NCBI RefSeq assembly: GCF_000169455.1
Contig: NZ_AAYC01000002.1
Location: 372,001-436,000, forward strand
Source: Roseobacter sp. SK209-2-6
Lineage (GTDB): Bacteria > Pseudomonadota > Alphaproteobacteria > Rhodobacterales > Rhodobacteraceae
Direction: 5' to 3'
Length of the DNA stretch: 64,000 bases
Within the stretch, counting starts at the first letter, position 1. The number at the start of each line of letters is the position of its first letter. A program made the position numbers and the translations under genes. Shown piece by piece: positions 25,838 to 34,032 of the stretch. The notes beneath the pieces were generated by a model. That model made no database searches and had not been told where the DNA came from. It saw only the letters and a program-made list of their open reading frames with translations.

Positions 25838-26931
25838 TGGTCCCATTTCTGGATCTAAAAGCCGCCTATGATGAACTTGCTGCCCAGGCGGAACCCGCGA
25901 TGCTGCGGGCGCTGCGATCCGGTTGGTACATCTTGGGCCCAGAGGTTGAAGGATTCGAGCATGCCTTTGCAGAGTTTTGTGGCGCAAATCATGCGATTGG
26001 CGTGGCAAATGGCTTAGATGCCTTGCGCCTTTCACTCATGGCTCTCGAGATCGGCCCCGGGGATGAGGTTCTAGTCCCGTCCAACACCTATGTCGCGACC
26101 TGGTTGGCTGTAAGTCAATGTGGTGCGACCCCGATCCCAGTAGAACCGGACCCTGCCACCCACAACATCACAGCTGAGGGTATTCGCACGGCAGTGACCC
26201 CAAACGCAAAGGCGGTTATTCCCGTCCACCTTTACGGACAACCCGTTCAAATCAAACAGATTGTCGAAACGTCCAAGGAACTTGGACTTTATGTCATTGA
26301 AGATGCCGCCCAGGCCCATGGCGCCCGCTTTGAGGAGGAAAAGATTGGCGGTCACGGGGATCTGATTTGCTGGAGCTTTTACCCCGGGAAAAACCTTGGT
26401 GCACTTGGGGACGGCGGTGGCATCACCACCAATGACGCAGCCCTCGCAGAGCGGATTGGCATGCTGCGCAACTACGGTTCCCGTGAAAAGTACAAGAATG
26501 ACTATGCAGGGCTAAACAGTCGCCTGGATCCCGTTCAGGCCGCCTTCCTCGCCGAGAAACTCGCGTTTCTCAACAATTGGAACGCAAGACGGAAGCGCAT
26601 CGCTGAATACTATCTCGAGTCCTTTCAGGATCTGGACATCACCCTTCCGGAAAACCTGCCTGGCGCAGAATCGTCCTGGCATCTTTTTGTGATCCGTCAC
26701 AAAGATCGCGACGGGCTTTCAGCCAGGCTGAGCGAGAAAGGAGTACAAACTTTGGTTCACTACCCAATCCCCCCGCACCAGCAGACTGCCTATGCAGGGC
26801 TTGGGATTGCTCGCGATAGTCTCCCAATCGCAAACCAGCTCGCTTCGGAGGTTTTAAGCCTGCCAATCGGCCCCCACCTACAAGAGGACCAAGTCGAAAA
26901 AGTGATCAAAGCGGTGCAGTCGTCGGTCTAG
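25837..26931 (+). CDS. fdtB: Sugar 3-aminotransferase, DegT/DnrJ/EryC1 family (FdtB/QdtB-like)
   Basis: A 364-residue PLP enzyme of the DegT/StrS family. It starts with VPFLDLKAAYDEL, has GVANGLDALRLSLMAL near 50, VLVPSNTYVATWLAVSQCGA near 80, VIEDAAQAHGA near 155 with the PLP-ring Asp, and the PLP Lys in CWSFYPGKNLGALGDGG near 185. The C-terminal half has DYAGLNSRLDPVQAAFL. Next to an FdtA-like isomerase, it should transaminate dTDP-3-keto-6-deoxyhexose to the 3-amino sugar (Fuc3N or Qui3N). The start overlaps the preceding gene (TGATG). No dTDP-glucose synthase or 4,6-dehydratase genes lie nearby, so the precursor must come from elsewhere. Confidence 0.88.
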   Translation: MVPFLDLKAAYDELAAQAEPAMLRALRSGWYILGPEVEGFEHAFAEFCGANHAIGVANGLDALRLSLMALEIGPGDEVLVPSNTYVATWLAVSQCGATPIPVEPDPATHNITAEGIRTAVTPNAKAVIPVHLYGQPVQIKQIVETSKELGLYVIEDAAQAHGARFEEEKIGGHGDLICWSFYPGKNLGALGDGGGITTNDAALAERIGMLRNYGSREKYKNDYAGLNSRLDPVQAAFLAEKLAFLNNWNARRKRIAEYYLESFQDLDITLPENLPGAESSWHLFVIRHKDRDGLSARLSEKGVQTLVHYPIPPHQQTAYAGLGIARDSLPIANQLASEVLSLPIGPHLQEDQVEKVIKAVQSSV

Positions 26932-26994
26932 GTCTATTGGTCAGTGGCAGGTCATCAGATCCTGGCATTTTCCGCTAAGCTGTTCGATACAAAC

Positions 26995-27033
26995 AAAAAA
27001 GGGTTTTGCTCAGAAGAGCAAAACCCTTTTTTA
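26995..27033. terminator. Bidirectional terminator between fdtB and tRNA-Pro
   Basis: AAAAAAGGGTTTTGCTC and GAGCAAAACCCTTTTTT pair over 17 bp with a 4-nt loop. U-runs follow on both strands, so it can serve the aminotransferase gene and, from the other side, the tRNA. Confidence 0.9.
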
Positions 27034-27054
27034 TGCCTTCCTAAAGGAAGGTAA

Positions 27055-27131
27055 TGGTCGGGGCGGCGAGATTCGAACTCACGACCCCCTGTACCCAAAA
27101 CAGGTGCGCTACCAGACTGCGCCACGCCCCG
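27055..27131 (-). tRNA. tRNA-Pro (anticodon TGG)
   Basis: Read on the minus strand, CGGGGCG pairs with CGCCCCG as acceptor stem. The anticodon stem CCTGT/ACAGG closes the loop TTTGGGT with anticodon TGG, and the T-arm contains GTTCGAATC. The discriminator A is followed by an encoded CCA (27055-27057). The gene is 77 nt with CCA. No integrated element is attached to it. Confidence 0.97.
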
Positions 27132-27175
27132 GACCGTGCGCCGTTCCTAACCTCACTGAACTGATTTGAAAACCC

Positions 27176-27676
27176 CTAACAGGGCCAAATTGGCGAATGT
27201 TTTGAAAAAATTTCATGGCGGATCTGAGAACCTGGCGAAATGCCATAACGGGCGGCGAGACCACCGTTAATTTCGAGCACTGAGTAGATGGAATCACCAC
27301 CATGAATCGGTGTAAGATCACCTGGTACAGCATTTTCATGAACGGAAACCACGACCCCTTGTTGGTCCACAAAAATCATGTCCAAAGGAATCAGAGTGTT
27401 CTTCATCCAGAAGGTCGCGGACTGGGGTTTGGGAAAAACAAAGAGCATACCACGCCCGCGCGGCAAGTGCTCGCGGTGCATCAGCCCCAGGCTGCGCTCT
27501 TTCTCATCATCTGCAATTTCGATGGTAAAGCTGACACGGCCCCAATCGCCGCGCAGGTCAACCCGTTGCGCCTTGCATTCCTCTGCGCTGGCCTCACCTG
27601 CGAGAGAAAGAGTGCTACAGATTGTCAATGAAACCAGCGCGGTCAGGGATTTCTTTGACCACGCTGTCCAATTCAT
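27176..27676 (-). CDS. DUF192 family exported protein
   Basis: A 166-residue protein with a signal peptide (MNWTAWSKKSLTALV to about ASA-EE at residue 32) and a DUF192 domain over about 40-155. Conserved segments are KERSLGLMHREHLPRGRGMLFVF, ATFWMKNTLIPLDMIFVD and the end VLEINGGLAARYGISPG. The family is widespread, small and periplasmic with no proven activity. Its ATG overlaps the stop of the upstream double cold-shock gene (TAATG), so both are translated from one mRNA, a pairing seen in other Rhodobacterales as far as I recall. Confidence 0.9.
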   Translation of the reverse strand: MNWTAWSKKSLTALVSLTICSTLSLAGEASAEECKAQRVDLRGDWGRVSFTIEIADDEKERSLGLMHREHLPRGRGMLFVFPKPQSATFWMKNTLIPLDMIFVDQQGVVVSVHENAVPGDLTPIHGGDSIYSVLEINGGLAARYGISPGSQIRHEIFSKHSPIWPC

Positions 27677-28212
27677 TAATCGTCGCCCTCGTAGAGCGCG
27701 GCTTCCCAGGCCTGGACCTCAGCGGCCATTTGCCCTCTCTTCCCGTCGATGACCCTCATCGCCAGGGCTTCACCCGGCTGCAGATCCGCCAGACCTGATT
27801 GGCGCAAAACTTCAACATGCAGGAAAACATCTGCGTCCCGGCCAAAGACATTGGCAAACCCAAAACCCTTACCCTTGTTGAACCACTTGACCCGCGCAGG
27901 TTGCAGGGGGTGAGATTGAATCTCGGCAGGGTCGAGTTCGGCAAAATCGCTCAGTACTGGCGTCTCATCGCGCTCAGGCGGGAGAATCGAGAGAATCTCG
28001 ACCGCTTGAACACCGCGATCAGTGTTATGGGTCACCACTTCGATACGGGTACCATCCGCAACGGAACTCTGTCCAAAATTCCGCAGGACGTTGACATGCA
28101 ACAAAATATCGGGCCCTCCGCTATCGGAGACAACAAAACCGTACCCCTTTGCAGGGTCAAACCATTTCACCAGGCCTTGGATTTGTTGCAAGCTGCTCAG
28201 GTCTTCTGCCAC
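27676..28212 (-). CDS. Double cold-shock-domain protein
   Basis: A 178-residue protein with two cold-shock domains. The first (about 12-75) has GLVKWFDPAKGYGFVVSD with the RNP1-like aromatic cluster, then DILLHVNVLRNFG. The second (about 107-168) has ARVKWFNKGKGFGFANVF and DVFLHVEVLRQSG. The linker of about 30 residues is acidic and Pro-rich. Each domain binds single-stranded nucleic acid, so a duplicated protein may bridge two sites or bind longer stretches; function in cold or stationary phase is inferred from family. It is the first gene of a two-gene operon with the DUF192 gene. Confidence 0.9.
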   Translation of the reverse strand: MAEDLSSLQQIQGLVKWFDPAKGYGFVVSDSGGPDILLHVNVLRNFGQSSVADGTRIEVVTHNTDRGVQAVEILSILPPERDETPVLSDFAELDPAEIQSHPLQPARVKWFNKGKGFGFANVFGRDADVFLHVEVLRQSGLADLQPGEALAMRVIDGKRGQMAAEVQAWEAALYEGDD

Positions 28213-28331
28213 TTATTTTATCCACCGCGACTTTTCGAATTTTCAATAACGTGATGCGCGATTCTGCACTCCGAGTTCAAGAGAAAAACCGTCCCATTTG
28301 TTAGGAATGTGCTATTTTTGACCTTAGGAGT

Positions 28332-28937
28332 TTAAGGATTTAGTCGCATTACACCCCAAGGTGAATCAAGACCCTCACGTCGCCAGACAAATCGGTCATG
28401 AAGTCGAAAGGCTCCATCTGCCCAAAATTCGATCTCACTTGGCAAGATCCTGTACCCCCCCCAGAAAGGTGGCCGTTTAGGGTTTGGCCCTTTGGTTGCA
28501 GTGATTTTGGCCACCTCAGCCATAAGGGCAGCGCGACTTTCCAGTGGTTGCGACTGGTTCGATGCCCAGGCCCCCAGCCTGCTTTTCAGAGAGCGCGAGG
28601 CATAATACTCATCCGCCTGCTCTCCTTCTTCACGTTCAATGATGCCGCGCACCCGCAATTGGCGACGAAGAGATTTCCAATGCATGACAAATGCAGCCTT
28701 GCCGGCGTGGTCCAATTCCTGGGCCTTGGCGCTGCCGTAGTTTGTATAAAATACAAATCCGTGCGCATCGATCTCTTTCAGCAGAACCATCCGCGCATTG
28801 GGTAATCCGCTGGCATCTACAGTGGATAGAGCAATGGCGTTGGGATCATTGACCTCATTTGCCTCCGCCTCTTTCAACCAGTCACGCGCTATCATCAGCG
28901 GATCTTCGCCTGCAAAAATTCCGGACCGCTCGCTCAT
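28332..28937 (-). CDS. pdxH: Pyridoxamine 5'-phosphate oxidase
   Basis: This FMN enzyme oxidises pyridoxamine or pyridoxine 5'-phosphate to pyridoxal 5'-phosphate. The 201-residue product has the family landmarks [20 protein letters not shown] near 50, [16 protein letters not shown] near 85 (FMN contacts), and the C-terminal signature [20 protein letters not shown]. Length is normal. The ATG at 28937 is preferred over the one at 28943 because GCAGGAG then sits 6 nt upstream; with the earlier ATG it would abut the start. It is divergent from fabI with 149 nt between them. Confidence 0.95.
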   Translation of the reverse strand: MSERSGIFAGEDPLMIARDWLKEAEANEVNDPNAIALSTVDASGLPNARMVLLKEIDAHGFVFYTNYGSAKAQELDHAGKAAFVMHWKSLRRQLRVRGIIEREEGEQADEYYASRSLKSRLGAWASNQSQPLESRAALMAEVAKITATKGPNPKRPPFWGGYRILPSEIEFWADGAFRLHDRFVWRREGLDSPWGVMRLNP

Positions 28938-29086
28938 ATTCATCTCCTGCCAGCACTTGCGCGAACACTATGCAGCGAAAAGAGGAACAGCAAGACCCAT
29001 CCCTTGCTATCGCTCTCTCCCCTTGAAGACTGCGCCCTGCCAGTTTAAACACCGCATATTTCGAGGATCACAGGCGGAGAACCTGA

Positions 29087-29890
29087 ATGTCAAATCAACT
29101 GATGGCCGGCAAACGCGGTCTGATCATGGGCTTGGCCAATGACAAATCGATTGCCTGGGGCATCGCCAAGGCCTGCGCCGACGCGGGCGCCGAGTTGGCC
29201 TTCTCATATCAGGGCGAAGCCCTTAAAAAACGCGTGGCCCCTCTTGCTGCGCAGTTGGGCAGTGACATCGTCCTGCCCTGCGACGTCTCCGATGAAAGCT
29301 CCATTGACGATGTCTTTGCAGCGCTGGAAGAGAAATGGGGCAAGCTCGACTTTATCGTACATGCGATCGGGTTCTCGGATAAAAACGAGCTGCGCGGTCG
29401 CTATGTCGACACCAGCCGTTCCAACTTTCAGATGACCATGGATATTTCGGTCTACTCCTTCACTGCCGTTGCAAAGCGTGCAGAGAAAATGATGGGAGAA
29501 GGCGGCTCCATGCTGACCCTCACCTATTACGGTGCCGAACAGGTCATGCCACATTATAATGTGATGGGTGTAGCCAAAGCCGCTCTGGAGGCTTCAGTCA
29601 AATATCTGGCGGAAGATCTGGGCAAGGATGGCATCCGGGTGAATGCAATTTCCGCTGGGCCGATCAAAACTCTCGCAGCCAGTGGCATTGGTGATTTCCG
29701 CTACATCATGAAGTGGAACGAATACAATTCACCGCTGCGCCGTAATGTGACCACCGAAGATGTCGGTAAATCAGCGCTCTATCTGCTCTCCGACCTTGGG
29801 TCTGGCGTAACCGGCGAGAACCTGCATGTGGATGCGGGTTATCACGTGGTTGGCATGAAAGCGGTCGACGCGCCTGATATCACAAAGTAA
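29087..29890 (+). CDS. fabI: Enoyl-[acyl-carrier-protein] reductase (NADH)
   Basis: FabI carries out the last reduction of each fatty acid elongation round. The 267-residue short-chain dehydrogenase-type protein has GLIMGLANDKSIAWGIAKAC, the FabI form of the nucleotide-binding loop, at about 11-30. The catalytic Tyr and Lys lie in YYGAEQVMPHYNVMGVAKAA near 147-165, with YxxxxxxK spacing as in FabI. AISAGPIKTLAASGI near 192 is the substrate-binding loop. ATG 29087 follows GGCGGAGAACCTGA. It is the target of triclosan and isoniazid-type inhibitors in other species. Three stem-loops follow before gpt. Confidence 0.95.
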   Translation: MSNQLMAGKRGLIMGLANDKSIAWGIAKACADAGAELAFSYQGEALKKRVAPLAAQLGSDIVLPCDVSDESSIDDVFAALEEKWGKLDFIVHAIGFSDKNELRGRYVDTSRSNFQMTMDISVYSFTAVAKRAEKMMGEGGSMLTLTYYGAEQVMPHYNVMGVAKAALEASVKYLAEDLGKDGIRVNAISAGPIKTLAASGIGDFRYIMKWNEYNSPLRRNVTTEDVGKSALYLLSDLGSGVTGENLHVDAGYHVVGMKAVDAPDITK

Positions 29891-29898
29891 CACCTTCA

Positions 29899-30006
29899 GT
29901 CCGTCTGCCTCATATCTGACTGCGGGCGGACGACCTGGTCCTTTAAACGAAGGACCACATTCGAAAAGAGAGATAGTGACTGCGAGGGTGCGCCCTTTTG
30001 TGTCAC
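29899..30006 (+). promoter_or_regulatory. Three consecutive stem-loops between fabI and gpt
   Basis: Stem 1 GTCCGTC (29899-29905) with GGCGGAC (29925-29931); stem 2 perfect TGGTCCTT / AAGGACCA (29936-29957); stem 3 GTGAC / GTCAC (29976-30006) enclosing AGGG-TGCG-CCCT. None has a long U-tract. They may be a fabI terminator region plus a gpt leader; I cannot match them to a known riboswitch from memory. Confidence 0.45.
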
Positions 30007-30024
30007 TTAGCCTGGAGCCAAAAG

Positions 30025-30543
30025 ATGACCGACCGTCTGCCCCATGAAAAAGGTTTCCACATCAGCTGGGACCAAATCCACCGTGACAGCCGCGCTCTTG
30101 CCTGGCGCCTGGACGGAAAAGGGCCTGATGATGGCGCCTGGAAAGCGGTAGTGGCAATCACCCGCGGTGGTATGGCCCCGGCGATGATCGTCAGCCGCGA
30201 ACTCGATATTCGTACTGTCGATACCATCAGTGTAAAATCCTACTATGCCGGCGGCGGCAAACAGGATCAGCAGCGCGAAGCGCAGGTGCTGAAAGGCCCT
30301 GACGCCAAACTGATGGGCGACGGTGAAGGCATTCTGATCATTGACGACCTGGTGGACAGCGGCAAAACCCTGGAACTGGTGCGCGAGATGTATCCAAAGG
30401 CGCATTTTGCCACAGTCTATGCCAAACCGGCCGGAGAGCCGATGGTCGACACTTTCATCACCGGTGTCAGCCAGGACACCTGGATCTTCTTCCCCTGGGA
30501 TATGGCTCTTCAATATGTCGAACCCTATCGCGGCACCGACTAA
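30025..30543 (+). CDS. gpt: Xanthine phosphoribosyltransferase
   Basis: A 172-residue purine salvage enzyme that joins xanthine or guanine to PRPP. Characteristic segments are [17 protein letters not shown] near the N-terminus, [17 protein letters not shown] near 45-60, and the PRPP-binding motif [16 protein letters not shown] near 108-122. The end [17 protein letters not shown] is typical of the Gpt group (hydrophobic purine site). ATG 30025 has GGAG 8 nt upstream; a longer frame from 29998 would start inside the third leader hairpin. The neighbouring stem-loops may regulate it. Confidence 0.93.
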   Translation: MTDRLPHEKGFHISWDQIHRDSRALAWRLDGKGPDDGAWKAVVAITRGGMAPAMIVSRELDIRTVDTISVKSYYAGGGKQDQQREAQVLKGPDAKLMGDGEGILIIDDLVDSGKTLELVREMYPKAHFATVYAKPAGEPMVDTFITGVSQDTWIFFPWDMALQYVEPYRGTD

Positions 30544-30708
30544 GAAGAGCTCCACTCGTGTACATGAAAATTGGCGTGCCTCCCGAGGCGCGCTTTTTTG
30601 TTTGTCCGGCTCCTGTTAAAATAAATGCCCAATTGATTTAGATAGTTAGTGGCCCTACCAATAGTTCGATTCAAATGGCAAGATAGCCCAAACTAAGCAG
30701 GATGCGCG

Positions 30709-31893
30709 ATGCCCAGATCTAGAACCACTGCAACGTTCTCTTCTCCTATCGTCGCATCACGCAGCTGGATTGAGGGCCTGACCTTCCCCAAAGACCGCCC
30801 GCTTTTGAACCTTAGCCAGGCGGCCCCCGCTGATCCCCCACCACTCCCCCTTCGTCAGGCCATGGCGGATGCGGCACTGAATGAGACCGAGGCCCACCTC
30901 TATGGTGCAGTTCTGGGGCGTGATAATCTGCGGCGGGCGATGGCTGAGCAGATGACACAGCATTACAGTGCCCAAATCAGACAAGAACAGATTGGCATCA
31001 CCTCTGGCTGCAACCAGGCCTTTGCGGCCGCGATTGCTTCCCTTTGCAGCGAAGGGGATGAGGTTATCCTGCCGGTCCCTTGGTATTTTAACCACAAAAT
31101 GTGGCTTGACCTGTCCGGGGTAAAGACCGTTCCGCTTGAGGTCGATGACCGGATGTACCCCTCCATCGACGCGGCCGCCGCCTTGATCACCGGTCGCACC
31201 AAAGCAATTGCGCTCGTCTCTCCAAACAATCCGACAGGTGCGGAGTATCCGGCGGAGCTACTGGAGGGTTTTGCTGAACTGTGCAAAGCGCATGGGCTGA
31301 CGCTCATTCTGGATGAAACCTATCGGGACTTCGATAGTCGCACGACACCACCCCATAACCTGTTTCAGGATCCTGACTGGGATCAGTGGCTGATCCACCT
31401 CTATTCCTTTTCCAAAGCCTACCGCTTAACCGGGCATCGCATAGGAGCTCTCGCCTGCTCAACTTCACGATTGTTCGAAATAGAGAAGTTTTTGGATACA
31501 GTTACCATCTGCCCGTCGCAATTGGGTCAGATTGGGGCGCTTTGGGGGATCGAAAATCTTCAGGATTGGCTTGCGGGTGAGCGGACTGAAATCCTTGCAC
31601 GGAAACAGGCAATCCAAGAAGGCTTCCCCCAGTTGGAGGAATACGGTTGGAAGCTTTTGGAATGTGGCGCCTATTTTGCCTATGTGGAGCATCCATTTGA
31701 CAGCTCGTCAGACAGCATTGCCAAAGATCTGGTCAGTCAGGCCTCGGTTTTGATGCTTCCAGGAACCATGTTTATGCCTGCAGATCATCCCGATGGGCAC
31801 CGTCAGTTCAGGATCGCCTTTGCAAATGTAGATCCTGTCGGCATCGCAGAGCTGTTCAACCGGCTCGCTGCCTTTTCCAAATCCTACAAATAG
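30709..31893 (+). CDS. PLP-dependent class I/II aminotransferase
   Basis: A 394-residue fold-type I aminotransferase. It contains LYGAVLGRDNLRRAMAEQM near 65, GITSGCNQAFAAAI near 98, VSPNNPTGAEYPAEL near 175, LILDETYRDFDSR near 205, and the PLP-binding Lys in LYSFSKAYRLTGHRIG near 232. The substrate cannot be named from sequence; aspartate/aromatic or alanine-type reactions are possible. ATG 30709 is preceded by only a weak site (GATGCGCG). The gene is isolated, with 165 nt to gpt and 283 nt to ppiD. Confidence 0.88.
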   Translation: MPRSRTTATFSSPIVASRSWIEGLTFPKDRPLLNLSQAAPADPPPLPLRQAMADAALNETEAHLYGAVLGRDNLRRAMAEQMTQHYSAQIRQEQIGITSGCNQAFAAAIASLCSEGDEVILPVPWYFNHKMWLDLSGVKTVPLEVDDRMYPSIDAAAALITGRTKAIALVSPNNPTGAEYPAELLEGFAELCKAHGLTLILDETYRDFDSRTTPPHNLFQDPDWDQWLIHLYSFSKAYRLTGHRIGALACSTSRLFEIEKFLDTVTICPSQLGQIGALWGIENLQDWLAGERTEILARKQAIQEGFPQLEEYGWKLLECGAYFAYVEHPFDSSSDSIAKDLVSQASVLMLPGTMFMPADHPDGHRQFRIAFANVDPVGIAELFNRLAAFSKSYK

Positions 31894-32176
31894 CCTCTCC
31901 CTTTCCCCAATCCATCAGGGGCCAGACCTCGTAGAGAAACTGTTCGAAGGCGGTTCTTCACCTAGCACCTCTGTTTTCACAGCCAAAGCAGCTTCGTCAT
32001 CTGGTTTCGGCTGAGCAATGCCGTATTTGAGGCGGTGAATCCTGACTTCGGCACAAGCAGAAGCTTGCCCCCCTTTCGGCGGCATCGTATTGATGTGGCG
32101 AAAATCATTTCCGCCTGAGAGCGTGCAAACTCAACCGGCACGAAACATTCTGGCGACTGACAGTAAAGAGGGCATC

Positions 32177-34018
32177 ATGGCCGCAGGCATGAAACAACTT
32201 TCCAAGACCTTTGTTTGGATTCTGATGGGGATGCTGATTGTCGGCCTCGCTGGATTTGGCGCAGTGAACTTTTCCGGCTCTGTCAGCTCTGTTGCTCTAG
32301 TTGGCGACGAAGAAGTTTCTGTAGAGGAGTATTTCCGCGAATTGCAGCGTGAACAGCGCAGCCTGCAACAGCAAACTGGTCAAGTGGTAACCCTGGCCCA
32401 GATGACTGCCTTTGGCCTGGATCGCGCTGTACTTGGTCGCCTGATTTCCCTTGCAGCACTGGACAATGAGGTAAACTCACTGGGTATCTCGATCGGGGAT
32501 GAGAACCTCCTGGATGAGCTAACCCAGATCCCAAGCTTCCAGGGCCCAAGCGGCAATTTTGACCGCGAAGCCTATCGCTTTGCTTTGCAAAACGCCAATT
32601 TGACAGAGGCCGAGTTCGAAGCAGACCTTCGTAAGGAAGCTGCGCGTACTTTGGTTCAGGGGGCAATCATCTCCAATGCTGAAATGCCCTCCACACTGGC
32701 TGACACCCTGACAAAATACATCGGTGCCCGCCGCAGCTTCTCCTATGTACTGCTGGAGCCAGCGCAGTTCTCTCTCATTCAGATCGTTCCAGATGATGCT
32801 GAACTCAAATCCTTTTATGAAGCAAACCCAGAGGCCTTTAGACTGCCGGAAACCAAGCAGATCACCTATGCACGTCTGAGCCCGGATATGATTCTGGACG
32901 GTATAGAGGTGGACGCTGAAGCCCTGAAAGCTCTCTATGAGGAGCGCAAAGATCAGTATCAAGTTCCTGAACGTCGACTGGTGGAACGGCTTGTTTTCTC
33001 TGATCAGGCTGCAGCGGACCGCGCCACTGCGGATCTGCAAGCCGGCACCGTCACCTTTGAAGAACTGGTAGGTAATCGTGGGCTGGACCTTCAGGATATC
33101 GATATGGGCGATGTCACCAAGGAAGATCTGGGTGCCGCGGCTGAAGGCGTGTTTGCGGCTGCGGTTGGCTCTGTTTCCAGCCCTTTGCCTTCGGATCTGG
33201 GCCCAGCAATTTTCCGCATCAATGGTCAGCTTGATGCCCGGATCACCAGCTTTGAAGCAGCAGAGGCCGAGCTGCGTCAGGAACTGGCTGCAGATCGCGC
33301 ACGCCGCGTGATCGAACAACAGGCCGAAAGCATCGACGACATTCTGGCCGGTGGCGCCACCCTGGAAGAGTTGAAAGACGAAGCGGATATGGAAGTTGCC
33401 ACCCTCGGCTGGACTGGCATCCCCGGCGATGGCATCGCTGCATATGAAGGGTTCCGGACCGCAGCTGATGCGGTAACTCTCGAAGATTTCCCAGCCGTAG
33501 AATTCCTGGGCGATGGCAGCATTTTTGCTCTGCGCCTTGACGAGGTCCTGCCTGAACGTCCCGAACCCTTTGACGCCGCAAAAGAAAAAGTTCTGGCGGC
33601 CTGGGATGCAGATCGCCAGGCCAAGGCAATCACCGCGCGCGCCGGCGAAATCCTGACTGCAACCAAGAACGCTGGGGCATTCCCCGACGATCTGGAGGTT
33701 GCAACCGAAGAAGGCCTGACCCGTACCGCCTATCTCGACAGAACACCGGCTGATATGATGAACCAGATCTTCACCATGACACCTGGCGAAGTGAAAATCA
33801 TCACAGGCGAAGACAGCACTGTTGTAGTTTCGCTTTCAGAGATCCTCCCGGCAGAAGAAGGCGAAGAAATGGCCCTGATGCGAGAGGCCTTCACCGCTCA
33901 GCTGGATCAGGCTCTGTCCAATGCTCTGTTCCAGGCCTATGTCTCGGATGCACAGCTTCGTGCTGCGCCGCGTCTCGATCAGCAGGCCCTCAACGCCGTC
34001 CAGGCCAACTTCCAGTAA
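32177..34018 (+). CDS. ppiD: Peptidyl-prolyl isomerase PpiD-like (SurA-N, parvulin)
   Basis: A 613-residue inner-membrane-anchored periplasmic chaperone. It begins MAAGMKQLSKTFVWILMG with one transmembrane segment at about 10-32, followed by a SurA/PpiD N-terminal helical domain (VGDEEVSVEEYFRELQREQ onward), then the parvulin-like domain near 250-370 (QYQVPERRLVERLVFSDQAAADRA and EELVGNRGLDLQDIDMG), and a long helical C-terminus. It would assist folding of outer-membrane and secreted proteins. ATG 32177 has GAGGG 5 nt upstream; the frame extends 29 codons further without support. trpE follows after only 14 nt, so both share a transcript. Confidence 0.9.
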   Translation: MAAGMKQLSKTFVWILMGMLIVGLAGFGAVNFSGSVSSVALVGDEEVSVEEYFRELQREQRSLQQQTGQVVTLAQMTAFGLDRAVLGRLISLAALDNEVNSLGISIGDENLLDELTQIPSFQGPSGNFDREAYRFALQNANLTEAEFEADLRKEAARTLVQGAIISNAEMPSTLADTLTKYIGARRSFSYVLLEPAQFSLIQIVPDDAELKSFYEANPEAFRLPETKQITYARLSPDMILDGIEVDAEALKALYEERKDQYQVPERRLVERLVFSDQAAADRATADLQAGTVTFEELVGNRGLDLQDIDMGDVTKEDLGAAAEGVFAAAVGSVSSPLPSDLGPAIFRINGQLDARITSFEAAEAELRQELAADRARRVIEQQAESIDDILAGGATLEELKDEADMEVATLGWTGIPGDGIAAYEGFRTAADAVTLEDFPAVEFLGDGSIFALRLDEVLPERPEPFDAAKEKVLAAWDADRQAKAITARAGEILTATKNAGAFPDDLEVATEEGLTRTAYLDRTPADMMNQIFTMTPGEVKIITGEDSTVVVSLSEILPAEEGEEMALMREAFTAQLDQALSNALFQAYVSDAQLRAAPRLDQQALNAVQANFQ

Positions 34019-34032
34019 AGTCAGGGAAACTC

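Noticed and set aside
27055-27131. tRNA-Pro as an integration site for a genomic island
   Set aside because: The 3' end of the tRNA is not repeated nearby and no integrase is present; the adjacent sugar cluster ends at a terminator and shows no boundary repeats.
34019-34032. Trp leader peptide and attenuator before trpE, and before trpG at 37278-37504
   Set aside because: No short frame with tandem Trp codons and no alternative hairpins were seen ahead of either gene.
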